Positions 16,637 through 24,921 of a stretch of 36,527 nt of DNA are shown here, one piece after another. The notes under the pieces are model-generated. The model had not been told where the DNA came from and did no database searches. It saw only the letters and a program-made list of their open reading frames with translations. This stretch comes from an uncultured Eudoraea sp. (lineage in GTDB: Bacteria; Bacteroidota; Bacteroidia; Flavobacteriales; Flavobacteriaceae), in assembly GCF_947258925.1 (NCBI RefSeq), contig NZ_CAMYKG010000030.1, positions 1 to 36,527 of the forward strand, in the 5' to 3' direction. Made by a program: the position numbers and the translations under genes. Position 1 is the stretch's first letter, and each line of letters begins with the position of its first letter.

Positions 16637-18517
16637 TTAATCTGAAAGTTGAAGTATCAGGGATTCCAAAGGGGCAACTTCAATGGAAACGCTACCAAGC
16701 CCTTCGTGAACATTTAAAGTTTTAGTCGATTTACCGTAAAGCTTTTCTGTCAGGTTCACAGAACCTTCTTTTAAATTCCATTTGTTGATTATTTCAGGCG
16801 GGATTTTTAATTCAAATGAATAGGATTTGTCGTCATCAAAATTGGAAACGATAATTAACTGCTCATTTTGAGACCATCTAACATATGAGAGAACTCTGTA
16901 ATTGTAATTTTCAGTATGATCCCTGTTGTAATAATGAATATCGGCATACTCGCCCATTAAGGCCTCGCTTTCAATCGTAAAATTGAGCAGGCGTTTGTAA
17001 AAATCTCGTAATTCTTTTTCTTCAGGTCGGAGCTCACCTCCATCAAACTGCTTATTATTTACCCACCTTTGATGGTGAGGAACTCCAATATAATCGAATA
17101 TTGATGTCCGGGTAGGACTCCCAAAACCAGCTTGCTCATTACCGGGTTCTCCTACTTCCTGTCCAAAATAGATCATTGTAGGGGAAGTACTTATTGTAGC
17201 TGACACGACCATTGCAGGTTTGCCTTTTGCAGCATTTCCAGCAAAATCCTGACTTGCTATTCTCTGTTCGTCGTGATTTTCAAGAAAATGCAACATCTGA
17301 TGCTCAATATCCTGCAGCCCCTTTTGGACCACCGGGATATGATCTGTCCAGCCATGACCCTGCATAATGTGTTTCAGGCTGTCATAAAGTTCAACTTTGT
17401 CATATAAATAGTCCATTTTACCCTTATGAATGTAGGTCCGGTACAAATCCGGATTATAAACCTCAGCCAAAAGAAAGGCATCGGGATTTTTCATTTTAAT
17501 ACTAGAGTTCATATAACTCCAGAATTCGACAGGTACCATTTCAGCCATATCAAAACGGAATCCATCGACACCCATCTCTAACCAATACATGGCAATATCC
17601 TTAAATTTTATCCAGGAATCAGGGATGTCTTTGTCAGACCAGAAAGCATGGTGGGCCTTAAAATCTTTTTGAGCATAGTCATCAGGCAGGGTATCAAAAT
17701 CATAGGATCCATCCGGACGAACCCCATAATTAATTTTCACGGTTTCATACCAATCATTAAAATCCGGTTGTGCAAGACGTGATCCATTGCCCGTCCATTT
17801 TGCCGGATTTTCTTCAAATTCACCATCTGCCAATGGGTGTTGTTCTCCTCCAAGAGGCAGGTATCCATTTTGCCAAATAGGTACCCTGAAGGATTCACCG
17901 GTGATATAATAGTAATTGTTGTTCTTCTTGTATTCCACGGAAGTGTCGTCGTTTGCCCCAAAAGGTTCCAATCCTTTTGGAGTAGACTTCCCTTCATAGT
18001 TCCTGGCAACATGATTTGGAACAATATCTATTAAAAGCTTCAACCCCGCATTATGCGTGCGTTCTATCAATGATTTAAACTCCTCCAACCTATTACCGGG
18101 GTCTTCCGCCAGATCCGGATTTACATTGTAATAATCTTTAACCGCATATGGAGAGCCTGCCCGGCCTTTGACAACATCAGGGTCATCATCGGAAATCCCA
18201 AATTTGGAATAATCGGTAACTACCGCATGATGCGGAACCCCTGTATACCAAATATGGGTTATCCCGAGATCTTTAATTTCCAGTAAAGCTTTATCGCTGA
18301 AATCTGAAAACTTCCCAACCCCATTTTCGTGTATTGTACCCCATGGCTTATTGGTTGTGTTTGTATTTCCAAATAATCGTGGAAATACTTGATAAACCAC
18401 CTTTTTAGTTTGTTTATTCAGGCCTTTCATTTTTTTAATATTTGTCTGTTCTTTTTCCTCCGCACATCCCAGTATCAAAGCAAAGCAACTTAATACAACC
18501 AAGACAATCTTCTTCAT
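16637..18517 (-). CDS. GH13 alpha-amylase family lipoprotein
   Basis: A secreted alpha-glucan hydrolase of 626 residues. The signal peptide ends in a lipobox FALILGC with Cys18. The four GH13 regions are present: DIVPNHVARN at 164-173, GFRFDMAEM with nucleophile Asp323, LLAEVYNP with acid/base Glu352, and FLENHDEQR with Asp416. A C-terminal beta domain follows from about 540. Exact specificity (alpha-amylase versus oligo-glucosidase or sucrose-type) cannot be set by eye. The gene begins 1 nt after the stop of the second GH13 gene, and both follow the GH65 phosphorylase, so malto-oligosaccharides are the likely substrate. It is probably attached to the outer or inner membrane facing the periplasm or outside. 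Confidence 0.9.
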   Translation of the reverse strand: MKKIVLVVLSCFALILGCAEEKEQTNIKKMKGLNKQTKKVVYQVFPRLFGNTNTTNKPWGTIHENGVGKFSDFSDKALLEIKDLGITHIWYTGVPHHAVVTDYSKFGISDDDPDVVKGRAGSPYAVKDYYNVNPDLAEDPGNRLEEFKSLIERTHNAGLKLLIDIVPNHVARNYEGKSTPKGLEPFGANDDTSVEYKKNNNYYYITGESFRVPIWQNGYLPLGGEQHPLADGEFEENPAKWTGNGSRLAQPDFNDWYETVKINYGVRPDGSYDFDTLPDDYAQKDFKAHHAFWSDKDIPDSWIKFKDIAMYWLEMGVDGFRFDMAEMVPVEFWSYMNSSIKMKNPDAFLLAEVYNPDLYRTYIHKGKMDYLYDKVELYDSLKHIMQGHGWTDHIPVVQKGLQDIEHQMLHFLENHDEQRIASQDFAGNAAKGKPAMVVSATISTSPTMIYFGQEVGEPGNEQAGFGSPTRTSIFDYIGVPHHQRWVNNKQFDGGELRPEEKELRDFYKRLLNFTIESEALMGEYADIHYYNRDHTENYNYRVLSYVRWSQNEQLIIVSNFDDDKSYSFELKIPPEIINKWNLKEGSVNLTEKLYGKSTKTLNVHEGLGSVSIEVAPLESLILQLSD

Positions 18518-18518
18518 T

Positions 18519-20363
18519 CTAACTGAATTTTGATGTAAATAATAGTACCCTGTTGTTTTCTAAGTGCAATTGGGAATTAAAAATAACTTCTTCAGAAGTA
18601 AGGATGTTTTTAAAAGTATTCCCTATGAGTTTCATTTCATTAAAACGTTTAAGATCTAATGCATAAGGTAAATCATTTTTATTGAGGATAAGCATTATTG
18701 TTTCATCCTTTAATTGTCGGAATAGAACATAAACCCCATCCTCTGGCACAAAATGAATAGTCTTGCCTTCATGAATGGCTGTACTGCCTTTCCTATAGTT
18801 GAGCAATTTTCTTGTGAATTCCTGCATTTCCTTTTGTTCCGTACTAAGACCTTCTCCGTTAAAGGCATTTACCTCATCACCTTCCCAACCCCCGGGAAAG
18901 TCAGATCGGATACGACCATGATCGCCGGGCTTATCACGATTGCTAAGTAATATTTCAGTGCCATAGTAAATCTGTGGTATTCTTGGTACAAGGCCAATAA
19001 ATGCCAACGCCATTTTCATTTTTTCAAAATCTTCATACAACTGTGTATAGAGGCGGTCCATATCATGATTATCACCAAAATATAATATGGATGAAGGATC
19101 ATAATATGCAAAATCATTAGCGAGCCCCTCATATATTTTTACCAATCCGGAATCCCCATGTTCATCCTCATTAATGGCTTCAATTAGCCTGCGCTGCAAT
19201 GGAAAATCCATAGTTGTCTTCAGGTTTGATTCATATCCATCCGAGTTTATAATACCCTGTTGCCAATAACGCACCAGCAAAGGGTTATAGGTCCATTCCT
19301 CTCCAACGATATTGAAATTGGGATATTCATCCATGATACTACCTGCCCACCTGGACATGAATTCCTTATCCGGATAAGAATACGAATCCTGTCTTATCCC
19401 TCCAAGTTTCAAAGTTTCAATCCACCATATACTATTCTGGATAATATAATTGGCCATGAAAGGATTATTCTGATTTAAATCTGGCATTGAAGGAACAAAC
19501 CATCCATTGTTCATTAAATCTTTATCCACTTTTGAAGCATAAAGATCCTGATTTACCGTACGACGATGATTGGTAACCAAAGCGTCTGATCCTTCCTGAT
19601 ATTCTGATTGATAGTTTATCCAGTCCGTAAATGGCAAATCTGACATCCACCAATGATTGAGTCCACAATGGTTCGCAACCTGGTCCATAAGGAGTTTTAT
19701 TCCATATTCTGAAGCTTTGTCCGAGAGTAAAACATAGTCTTCCAAGGTCCCAAATCTGGGATCCACCTCGTAGAAATCTGTCATTGCGTATCCATGATAT
19801 GAAGACTCTGCCATATTATTGGTTAACAAAGGGGTTGGCCATAACGCGGTAAATCCCATTTGTGCTATATAATCCAAATGATTGATAATTCCCCGGATAT
19901 CACCCCCATGACGAGCGTAATCATTTTTTCTGTCGATCTCTATATCAAGAAGTCCGTTGACATTTTCTATTTTCGGTGACCCCTGAGAAAAACGATCCGG
20001 GGTAACTAAATATATGGCATCCGAAGAATCAAACCCATGGAATTCCTCCGATGACCTTTCCCGTTCGTGTAACGGATATGAATAGCTTATTGCCTTTCCT
20101 TTTCCCCTGGTAAATTGAATTTCCATAATCCCCGGAGAAGCATTTTCGGAAATTTTTAAATCGAGGAATATATAGTTCGGGCTATCACCCCTATGAAAGG
20201 AATCCAGACTAACTCCGGCATAGGTTATTGATGGAGTCGTCACTCCTATTTCCCGACCATAAACCATTAGTTGTAAACTGGAATTTTTAAATCCCAACCA
20301 CCAATTTGGAGGCTCTACCCTATTTATTTGAGTTGTAGAGCAAGTAATTGTTAAAAAGAGCAT
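18519..20363 (-). CDS. SusA/neopullulanase-like GH13 amylase with damaged lipoprotein signal peptide
   Basis: A 614-residue maltodextrin hydrolase. An N-terminal Ig-like domain (NWWLGFKNSSLQLMVYGREI, cyclomaltodextrinase type) spans about 14-105, then the GH13 barrel: DQVANHCG at 227-234, GIRQDSYSYPD with nucleophile Asp326, VGEEWTYNP with acid/base Glu355, and GDNHD with Asp434. The first usable ATG (20363) leaves only MLFLTIT before a lipobox-like Cys8, too short for export. Immediately upstream, in the same frame, ATG 20405 reads MKIRRLL, then TAA at 20384-20382, then SIILSGMLFLTITC. Joined, this is a textbook lipoprotein signal. So the original gene most likely started at 20405 and carries a nonsense codon. 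The catalytic body is intact. Confidence 0.88.
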   Translation of the reverse strand: MLFLTITCSTTQINRVEPPNWWLGFKNSSLQLMVYGREIGVTTPSITYAGVSLDSFHRGDSPNYIFLDLKISENASPGIMEIQFTRGKGKAISYSYPLHERERSSEEFHGFDSSDAIYLVTPDRFSQGSPKIENVNGLLDIEIDRKNDYARHGGDIRGIINHLDYIAQMGFTALWPTPLLTNNMAESSYHGYAMTDFYEVDPRFGTLEDYVLLSDKASEYGIKLLMDQVANHCGLNHWWMSDLPFTDWINYQSEYQEGSDALVTNHRRTVNQDLYASKVDKDLMNNGWFVPSMPDLNQNNPFMANYIIQNSIWWIETLKLGGIRQDSYSYPDKEFMSRWAGSIMDEYPNFNIVGEEWTYNPLLVRYWQQGIINSDGYESNLKTTMDFPLQRRLIEAINEDEHGDSGLVKIYEGLANDFAYYDPSSILYFGDNHDMDRLYTQLYEDFEKMKMALAFIGLVPRIPQIYYGTEILLSNRDKPGDHGRIRSDFPGGWEGDEVNAFNGEGLSTEQKEMQEFTRKLLNYRKGSTAIHEGKTIHFVPEDGVYVLFRQLKDETIMLILNKNDLPYALDLKRFNEMKLIGNTFKNILTSEEVIFNSQLHLENNRVLLFTSKFS

Positions 20364-20459
20364 GCCGGATAAAATAATTGATTAGAGTAACCTTCTTATT
20401 TTCATCAAAGACTAATTTCATGTCCAGTAAAGCTAAATAAACTGATCATTCCGGGTTCT

Positions 20460-22775
20460 TTAACTATTTGGTTCAACAGTTTCCATTGACGGCTTTAAGA
20501 CGACTCTTTTACCATTTACCCGTATGGTCATATCATCAGTACCATGGTATTGAAAACTAGTCTGACTTTCCGAGACATTAACTTTAATAATACGATCTCG
20601 GAAATTAACTTTAAACGAGTATGACTTCCATTGTTTAGGAATTCTCGGTGCAAAAGACAATTTATCATCCTTCATGCGCATACCACCAAAGCCCTCCACA
20701 ATGCTCATCCATGTACCAGCCATTGAAGTAATATGTAACCCTTCTTCCACCTCTTTGTTGTAATCATCCAGATCCAACCTGGATGTTCGCAGGTAAAACT
20801 TGTAAGCCTGCTCCATTCTACCCAATTTGGCAGCCTGAATACTATGCACACAAGGCGACAAGGAAGACTCATGTACAGTAAAAGGCTCATAAAAATCAAA
20901 GTGCCTTTCCAATTCTTCAATACTGAAATGATCTTCAAACAGATAAAATCCTTGTAAGGTGTCGGCTTGTTTTATATAAGGTGAGCGCAATATCCTGTCC
21001 CAGCTCCATTTTTGATTTATAGGCCTCTGTGCAACATCCAAATCTGCAACCGTAATCAGCTCTTTATCAAGGAATCCGTCCTGCTGCAGGTAAATCTGTA
21101 ACTCTTCGGAGTATGGGAAATAAAGATTTGCTGAAATCTCTTTCCATTTATCAACCTCAGCCTCGGTAAGCGAAGTATGTCCGATTATACGTGTATAATC
21201 ATCCTTATACCCTTCTTTGACTTTTACCAACTGCTCCATGGTATATTCCATACACCATTTTGCAAGGTAATTGGTATACCAATTATTATTAACATTATTT
21301 TCGTATTCATTCGGCCCGGTTACACCAAGTATTACAAACTTATTCTTGTCTTTGGAAAAAGTTGCCCTTTGTCCCCAGAATCGGGAAATCCCTATCAGCA
21401 CTTCAAGTCCCATTTCAGGAATATAGGAGTAGTCCCCTGTAAACCGGTAATAATTAAATATAGCAAAGGCAATAGCTCCGTTCCTGTGAATCTCTTCAAA
21501 AGTAATCTCCCATTCATTGTGGCATTCTTCCCCGTTCATGGTAACCATAGGGTATAAGGCAGCTCCATTATCAAAACCCAATTTTTGGGCATTCTCAATT
21601 GCTTTTTCCAAATGGTTATATCTGTATTTAAGCAGGTTTCTTGCCACAAGATGATCTTTTGTGGCCATATAAAAAGGAATACAATAGGCTTCAGTATCCC
21701 AGTAGGTACTTCCCCCGTACTTTTCACCTGTAAATCCTTTAGGGCCAATATTTAAACTGGAATCTGTACCCAGATAAGTCTGATTCAAATGAAATATATT
21801 AAATCTGATCCCCTGCTGTGCTTTTACATCACCTTGAATACCTATATCACTCATCTCCCATATACCTGCCCAGAAAGTTTTTTGTTTTTCCAATAAGTTG
21901 TCAAACCCAAGTGCAATTGCAGATTTTAAGACATTTTTTGCGGCGCTCACTAACTCATCAGCTTTATGATCTCTTGAAACAGTATAGCCGCCATATTTAA
22001 AGAATGTAACCGCTTCACCCTCTTTAGCACTATATTCATATTCATGACCAACCCATAATTCTTTGACTTCTTCCGAAACTTCAACAGGGATTTCATTCCC
22101 ATTGCTCGTTAAACGGCATTCCATAAACGTACAAACTTCAAAATTGGTTTTCAGGGTATGTGCCTCAATAAATGCTTGCCGGCCATCTGAGCTTACCTTG
22201 GTAACATTCCAGAATTTATCGTCCCAATTACTATCTTCATTTGTGATCCCATTATCTAAATATGGGATAAATCGTAGTGAAGCATTTCTGTTTATCGGGG
22301 TGACTGTATATTTTATGGCCCCTACTTCATCATAATCCAGGCTCAAAAAACGGACTGCTTCTACATTTATCGTAATACTATTTGGCAGGGTCGCCGTGAA
22401 GGTTCTTTTATACCAGCCTTCTTTCATGTTAAGCTCTCTCCTGAATCCTTTAATATTTGTGCACGTATTGAGGTCTAAGGCTTCACCATCCACGAAAATG
22501 TTAATCCCAATCCAATTGGGTGCATTTAACACCTTGGCAAAATACTCCGGGTAACCATTCTTCCACCACCCTACCCTGGTTTTATCAGGGTAATAAACCC
22601 CGGCAATATAACTTCCTTGAAACGTTGGACCGGAATAGTGCTCTTCAAAATTTGCACGTTGCCCCATAGCGCCGTTTCCAATGCTAAAAAGGCTTTCAGA
22701 GGATTTTACATTCTCTTCATTAAAACCTTCTTCTATGATAGACCATTCGTCTGCTTTAATATATTCTTGATTCAT
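20460..22775 (-). CDS. GH65 maltose phosphorylase
   Basis: Phosphorolyses maltose with inversion to beta-D-glucose-1-phosphate and glucose in the cytoplasm. The 771-residue protein has the GH65 layout: N-terminal beta-sandwich to about 270, linker helices, (alpha/alpha)6 barrel from about 310, and a short C-terminal beta domain. Barrel marks include GGSTYWDTEAYCIPFY near 354-369 and ECHNEWEITFEEIHRNG at 417-433; the catalytic acid is the Glu of HNEWE, Glu421 by my count. There is no signal peptide. Kojibiose or trehalose phosphorylase are related alternatives, but the partner beta-phosphoglucomutase and two GH13 amylases favour maltose. Lies downstream of pgmB (74 nt) and upstream of the GH13 pair. 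Confidence 0.9.
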   Translation of the reverse strand: MNQEYIKADEWSIIEEGFNEENVKSSESLFSIGNGAMGQRANFEEHYSGPTFQGSYIAGVYYPDKTRVGWWKNGYPEYFAKVLNAPNWIGINIFVDGEALDLNTCTNIKGFRRELNMKEGWYKRTFTATLPNSITINVEAVRFLSLDYDEVGAIKYTVTPINRNASLRFIPYLDNGITNEDSNWDDKFWNVTKVSSDGRQAFIEAHTLKTNFEVCTFMECRLTSNGNEIPVEVSEEVKELWVGHEYEYSAKEGEAVTFFKYGGYTVSRDHKADELVSAAKNVLKSAIALGFDNLLEKQKTFWAGIWEMSDIGIQGDVKAQQGIRFNIFHLNQTYLGTDSSLNIGPKGFTGEKYGGSTYWDTEAYCIPFYMATKDHLVARNLLKYRYNHLEKAIENAQKLGFDNGAALYPMVTMNGEECHNEWEITFEEIHRNGAIAFAIFNYYRFTGDYSYIPEMGLEVLIGISRFWGQRATFSKDKNKFVILGVTGPNEYENNVNNNWYTNYLAKWCMEYTMEQLVKVKEGYKDDYTRIIGHTSLTEAEVDKWKEISANLYFPYSEELQIYLQQDGFLDKELITVADLDVAQRPINQKWSWDRILRSPYIKQADTLQGFYLFEDHFSIEELERHFDFYEPFTVHESSLSPCVHSIQAAKLGRMEQAYKFYLRTSRLDLDDYNKEVEEGLHITSMAGTWMSIVEGFGGMRMKDDKLSFAPRIPKQWKSYSFKVNFRDRIIKVNVSESQTSFQYHGTDDMTIRVNGKRVVLKPSMETVEPNS

Positions 22776-22849
22776 ATTAAGGGTTGTTATAATATCTTTC
22801 TCAGATTTGATTAAAATAAGTGATTACAATTTATTAGTTCATTAAAACC

Positions 22850-23521
22850 TTAATTTTTATTTTTCAATAGTATAATAAGGTCATTAATAAAATTAAAGTC
22901 AATTTCAGTAAAATCTTTAAAACCATGGTCTGCATTTGACAGAATATTGACATCTCCAATTCCGATACTCACCATTCCGGCAATATTGGCAGCTTCTATA
23001 CCTGCTAAAGCATCTTCAAAAACCACACAATGTAAGGGCTCCAAACCTAATTTTTCTGCGGCTATTAAAAAAACTTCTGGATCAGGTTTGGCTTTGGTTA
23101 CCTGATTCCCATCTACAATTGCATCAAAATAAGGTAATAGTGACACCTTTTCCAAAATTGGAATTGCATTTTTACTTGCAGACCCGAGAGCCATAGGTAT
23201 ACCTTTCTCTTTGAGGTATCCCAGGATTTTTGTCACATCCGGAAGAATTTCACTTTCATCCATCCCGGAAATATATTTCAAATAATCCTCATTTTTTTCT
23301 TCCAGCCAATTGTCGAATTGTTCTTTGGACACAGAAATATTACCCATTTCCAATAAGAGTTCGAGACATCTTCTGCGGCTTACACCTTTAAATTGTTCGT
23401 TGTCTTCCTGCGTAAAATCAATGCCCAACTCATCGGCCAGATTTTTCCAGGCCAGATAATGGTATTTGGCAGTATCAACGATTACCCCGTCTAAATCGAA
23501 TATAAATCCGGTTCTACTCAT
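22850..23521 (-). CDS. pgmB: Beta-phosphoglucomutase
   Basis: HAD-superfamily enzyme that converts beta-glucose-1-phosphate, the GH65 product, to glucose-6-phosphate. ATG 23521 starts MSRTGFIFDLDGVIVD; the alternative 5 codons upstream (23536) is TTG and adds nothing family-like. Asp9 is the nucleophile and Asp11 the acid/base of DLDGV. The cap domain carries FKGVSRRRC; later motifs are LGSASKNA (motif II Ser), a Lys in KAKPDPEVF, and VVFEDALAGIEAA (motif IV). The 223-residue length is typical. It follows lacI by 20 nt and precedes GH65, the standard maltose-phosphorolysis order. Confidence 0.92.
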   Translation of the reverse strand: MSRTGFIFDLDGVIVDTAKYHYLAWKNLADELGIDFTQEDNEQFKGVSRRRCLELLLEMGNISVSKEQFDNWLEEKNEDYLKYISGMDESEILPDVTKILGYLKEKGIPMALGSASKNAIPILEKVSLLPYFDAIVDGNQVTKAKPDPEVFLIAAEKLGLEPLHCVVFEDALAGIEAANIAGMVSIGIGDVNILSNADHGFKDFTEIDFNFINDLIILLKNKN

Positions 23522-23541
23522 TTTAATAAATTTCAATGTAT

Positions 23542-24570
23542 TTAATTAATTGTAGATTCTCTTTCAATTAGTGTTGCTTCAATAATTTCAGTCCTAAAAG
23601 TTTCCTCCACGGCAGCATCATCATCTCGTTCAATTTTTTCAATAAGCATTTTCGCAGCCATTTTGCCCATTTTTTCGCCATGCTGTGCCAGTGAAGTTAG
23701 GGTAGGTGTGGCCAATTTAGAAAGAATGCCATCTGTAAAACCAATAAATGAGATGTCTTCCGGAATCTTCAGGCCATTTTTCTGGGCAGTTTTCATAGCC
23801 CGGACGGCAAATATTTCATTTACACATAAGACCGCATCAATCTTGTTTGATTTAAAAAAGGTTTCGCTTTTGGTTTCATTCTCAAATTGATATGGCAAAC
23901 GTAGAATTAAATCTTCATCTAACTCCAGGTCATGGTCTTTAAGTGCTTTGTAATAACCCTGAGCTCTTTTCTCACTTACATTAAAATAACTTTCGGTTGT
24001 AATCAATGCTATTCGCTTTCTGCCATTGTCTATTAGTTTTTTAACAGCCCCATAAGAGGCTTCAAAATCATTTAGAATGACCTTATCACAAATTATCTCA
24101 TCTGTAATCCTGTCAAAAAGCACTAAAGGCATCCCTTGATTGGTTATCTCCTTTAAATGGTTAACATCATTTTTTAACTGCGTTTCTGCAGAAAGGGCCA
24201 TAATGAATCCATCGATACTACCGTTTGCCAATAGTTCCATATTGATAACTTCTTTATCAAAAGATTCATCTGACACACAGGCAATAACATTATACCCCTT
24301 TGCATCCGCATAGAGCTCTATACCTCTGAAAACCGTGGTAAAAAAATGATGTACAATATCCGGAATGATTACGCCAATATTTTTTGTGCGCCTTTGTTTA
24401 AGGCTTAGGGCTATAATATTGGGTTTGTAGCTATATAATTTGGCGAATGCTTTAACTTTATCCTTGGTATCCTTACTTATCTCCCGGCTATTTTTTAAAG
24501 CCTTGGATACCGTTGAAATGGATACATCCAACTCCCGGGCGATATCCTTAAGAGTAATTTTTCTTTTCAA
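23542..24570 (-). CDS. LacI-family transcriptional regulator of the maltose arm
   Basis: A 342-residue repressor with an N-terminal HTH at about 6-25 (TLKDIARELDVSISTVSKAL), the hinge region NIIALSLKQRRTKNIGVIIPD leading into a periplasmic-binding-protein-like sensor domain, and conserved GFIM, LFDR and GFTDG segments. The start codon is TTG at 24570: an in-frame TAA lies two codons upstream (24576-24574) and no ATG precedes the HTH, so TTG is the only possible start. A LacI-type operator (24809-24824) lies in the adjoining intergenic region. The effector is unknown; maltose, glucose-1-phosphate or a malto-oligosaccharide are plausible by context. It heads the operon lacI-pgmB-GH65-GH13-GH13. 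Confidence 0.92.
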   Translation of the reverse strand: MKRKITLKDIARELDVSISTVSKALKNSREISKDTKDKVKAFAKLYSYKPNIIALSLKQRRTKNIGVIIPDIVHHFFTTVFRGIELYADAKGYNVIACVSDESFDKEVINMELLANGSIDGFIMALSAETQLKNDVNHLKEITNQGMPLVLFDRITDEIICDKVILNDFEASYGAVKKLIDNGRKRIALITTESYFNVSEKRAQGYYKALKDHDLELDEDLILRLPYQFENETKSETFFKSNKIDAVLCVNEIFAVRAMKTAQKNGLKIPEDISFIGFTDGILSKLATPTLTSLAQHGEKMGKMAAKMLIEKIERDDDAAVEETFRTEIIEATLIERESTIN

Positions 24571-24686
24571 ATCTTAAAACCAAAAATGTAAAATGTTAAA
24601 GTAATTAAAAAAGCTATCCGATAAATATATTCTTTTTTTAACATACAAAAGTGCCAAAAAGTAAAGAACCAACCTTATATTTAAGC

Positions 24687-24714
24687 TTGCAGAACAAAAA
24701 AAATACTATATTTG
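24687..24714 (+). promoter_or_regulatory. Promoter of susC (TTG-N17-TATATTTG)
   Basis: TTG at 24687-24689, a 17 nt spacer, and TATATTTG at 24707-24714 match the Bacteroidota promoter pattern exactly. Transcription would begin near 24721, leaving a leader of about 200 nt before the susC ATG at 24922. Confidence 0.7.
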
Positions 24715-24808
24715 TTCCGTTTTTAACAAAGTTTAAACCAAATAAATATTAAATAGTCAGTATTATCCCTTGTTATTGTCGTATTTTGATTTAACAAAAG
24801 TTATTAAC

Positions 24809-24824
24809 ACGAAACCGTTTTCGT
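24809..24824. promoter_or_regulatory. LacI-family operator
   Basis: ACGAAACCGTTTTCGT is a 16 nt palindrome with one mismatched pair (positions 7 and 10) and a central CpG, the usual form of LacI-family operators. It lies 240 nt from the lacI start and about 95 nt downstream of the susC -7 element, inside the predicted leader. Confidence 0.65.
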
Positions 24825-24921
24825 TGTTAGTAAATGTTAATAAAAATAAGACGTTAACAATTTTTTTACATAGGTTTAACCTTTGGTACTAAAAATTAAC
24901 TAAACTCAAAATTAACTTTTT

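Larger units (their letters stand above)
24571..24921. other. Intergenic control region between the two arms of the utilisation locus
   Basis: This 351 nt AT-rich stretch separates divergent lacI and susC. It holds no open frame worth calling. It contains one clear rightward promoter (24687-24714), one LacI-type palindrome (24809-24824), and two short inverted repeats, GTTTAAAC at 24731-24738 and AGGTTTAACCT at 24872-24882, of unknown meaning. I could not find a good TAnnTTTG element directed at lacI. Confidence 0.6.

Noticed and set aside
24872..24882. AGGTTTAACCT inverted repeat about 40 nt before susC as a second operator
   Set aside because: Short arms with no central CpG, not the LacI form, and no second copy at a meaningful distance; noted only as an inverted repeat.
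24870..24890. A second susC promoter near TAACCTTTG
   Set aside because: The element has an extra base compared with TAnnTTTG and no TTG at the right distance.
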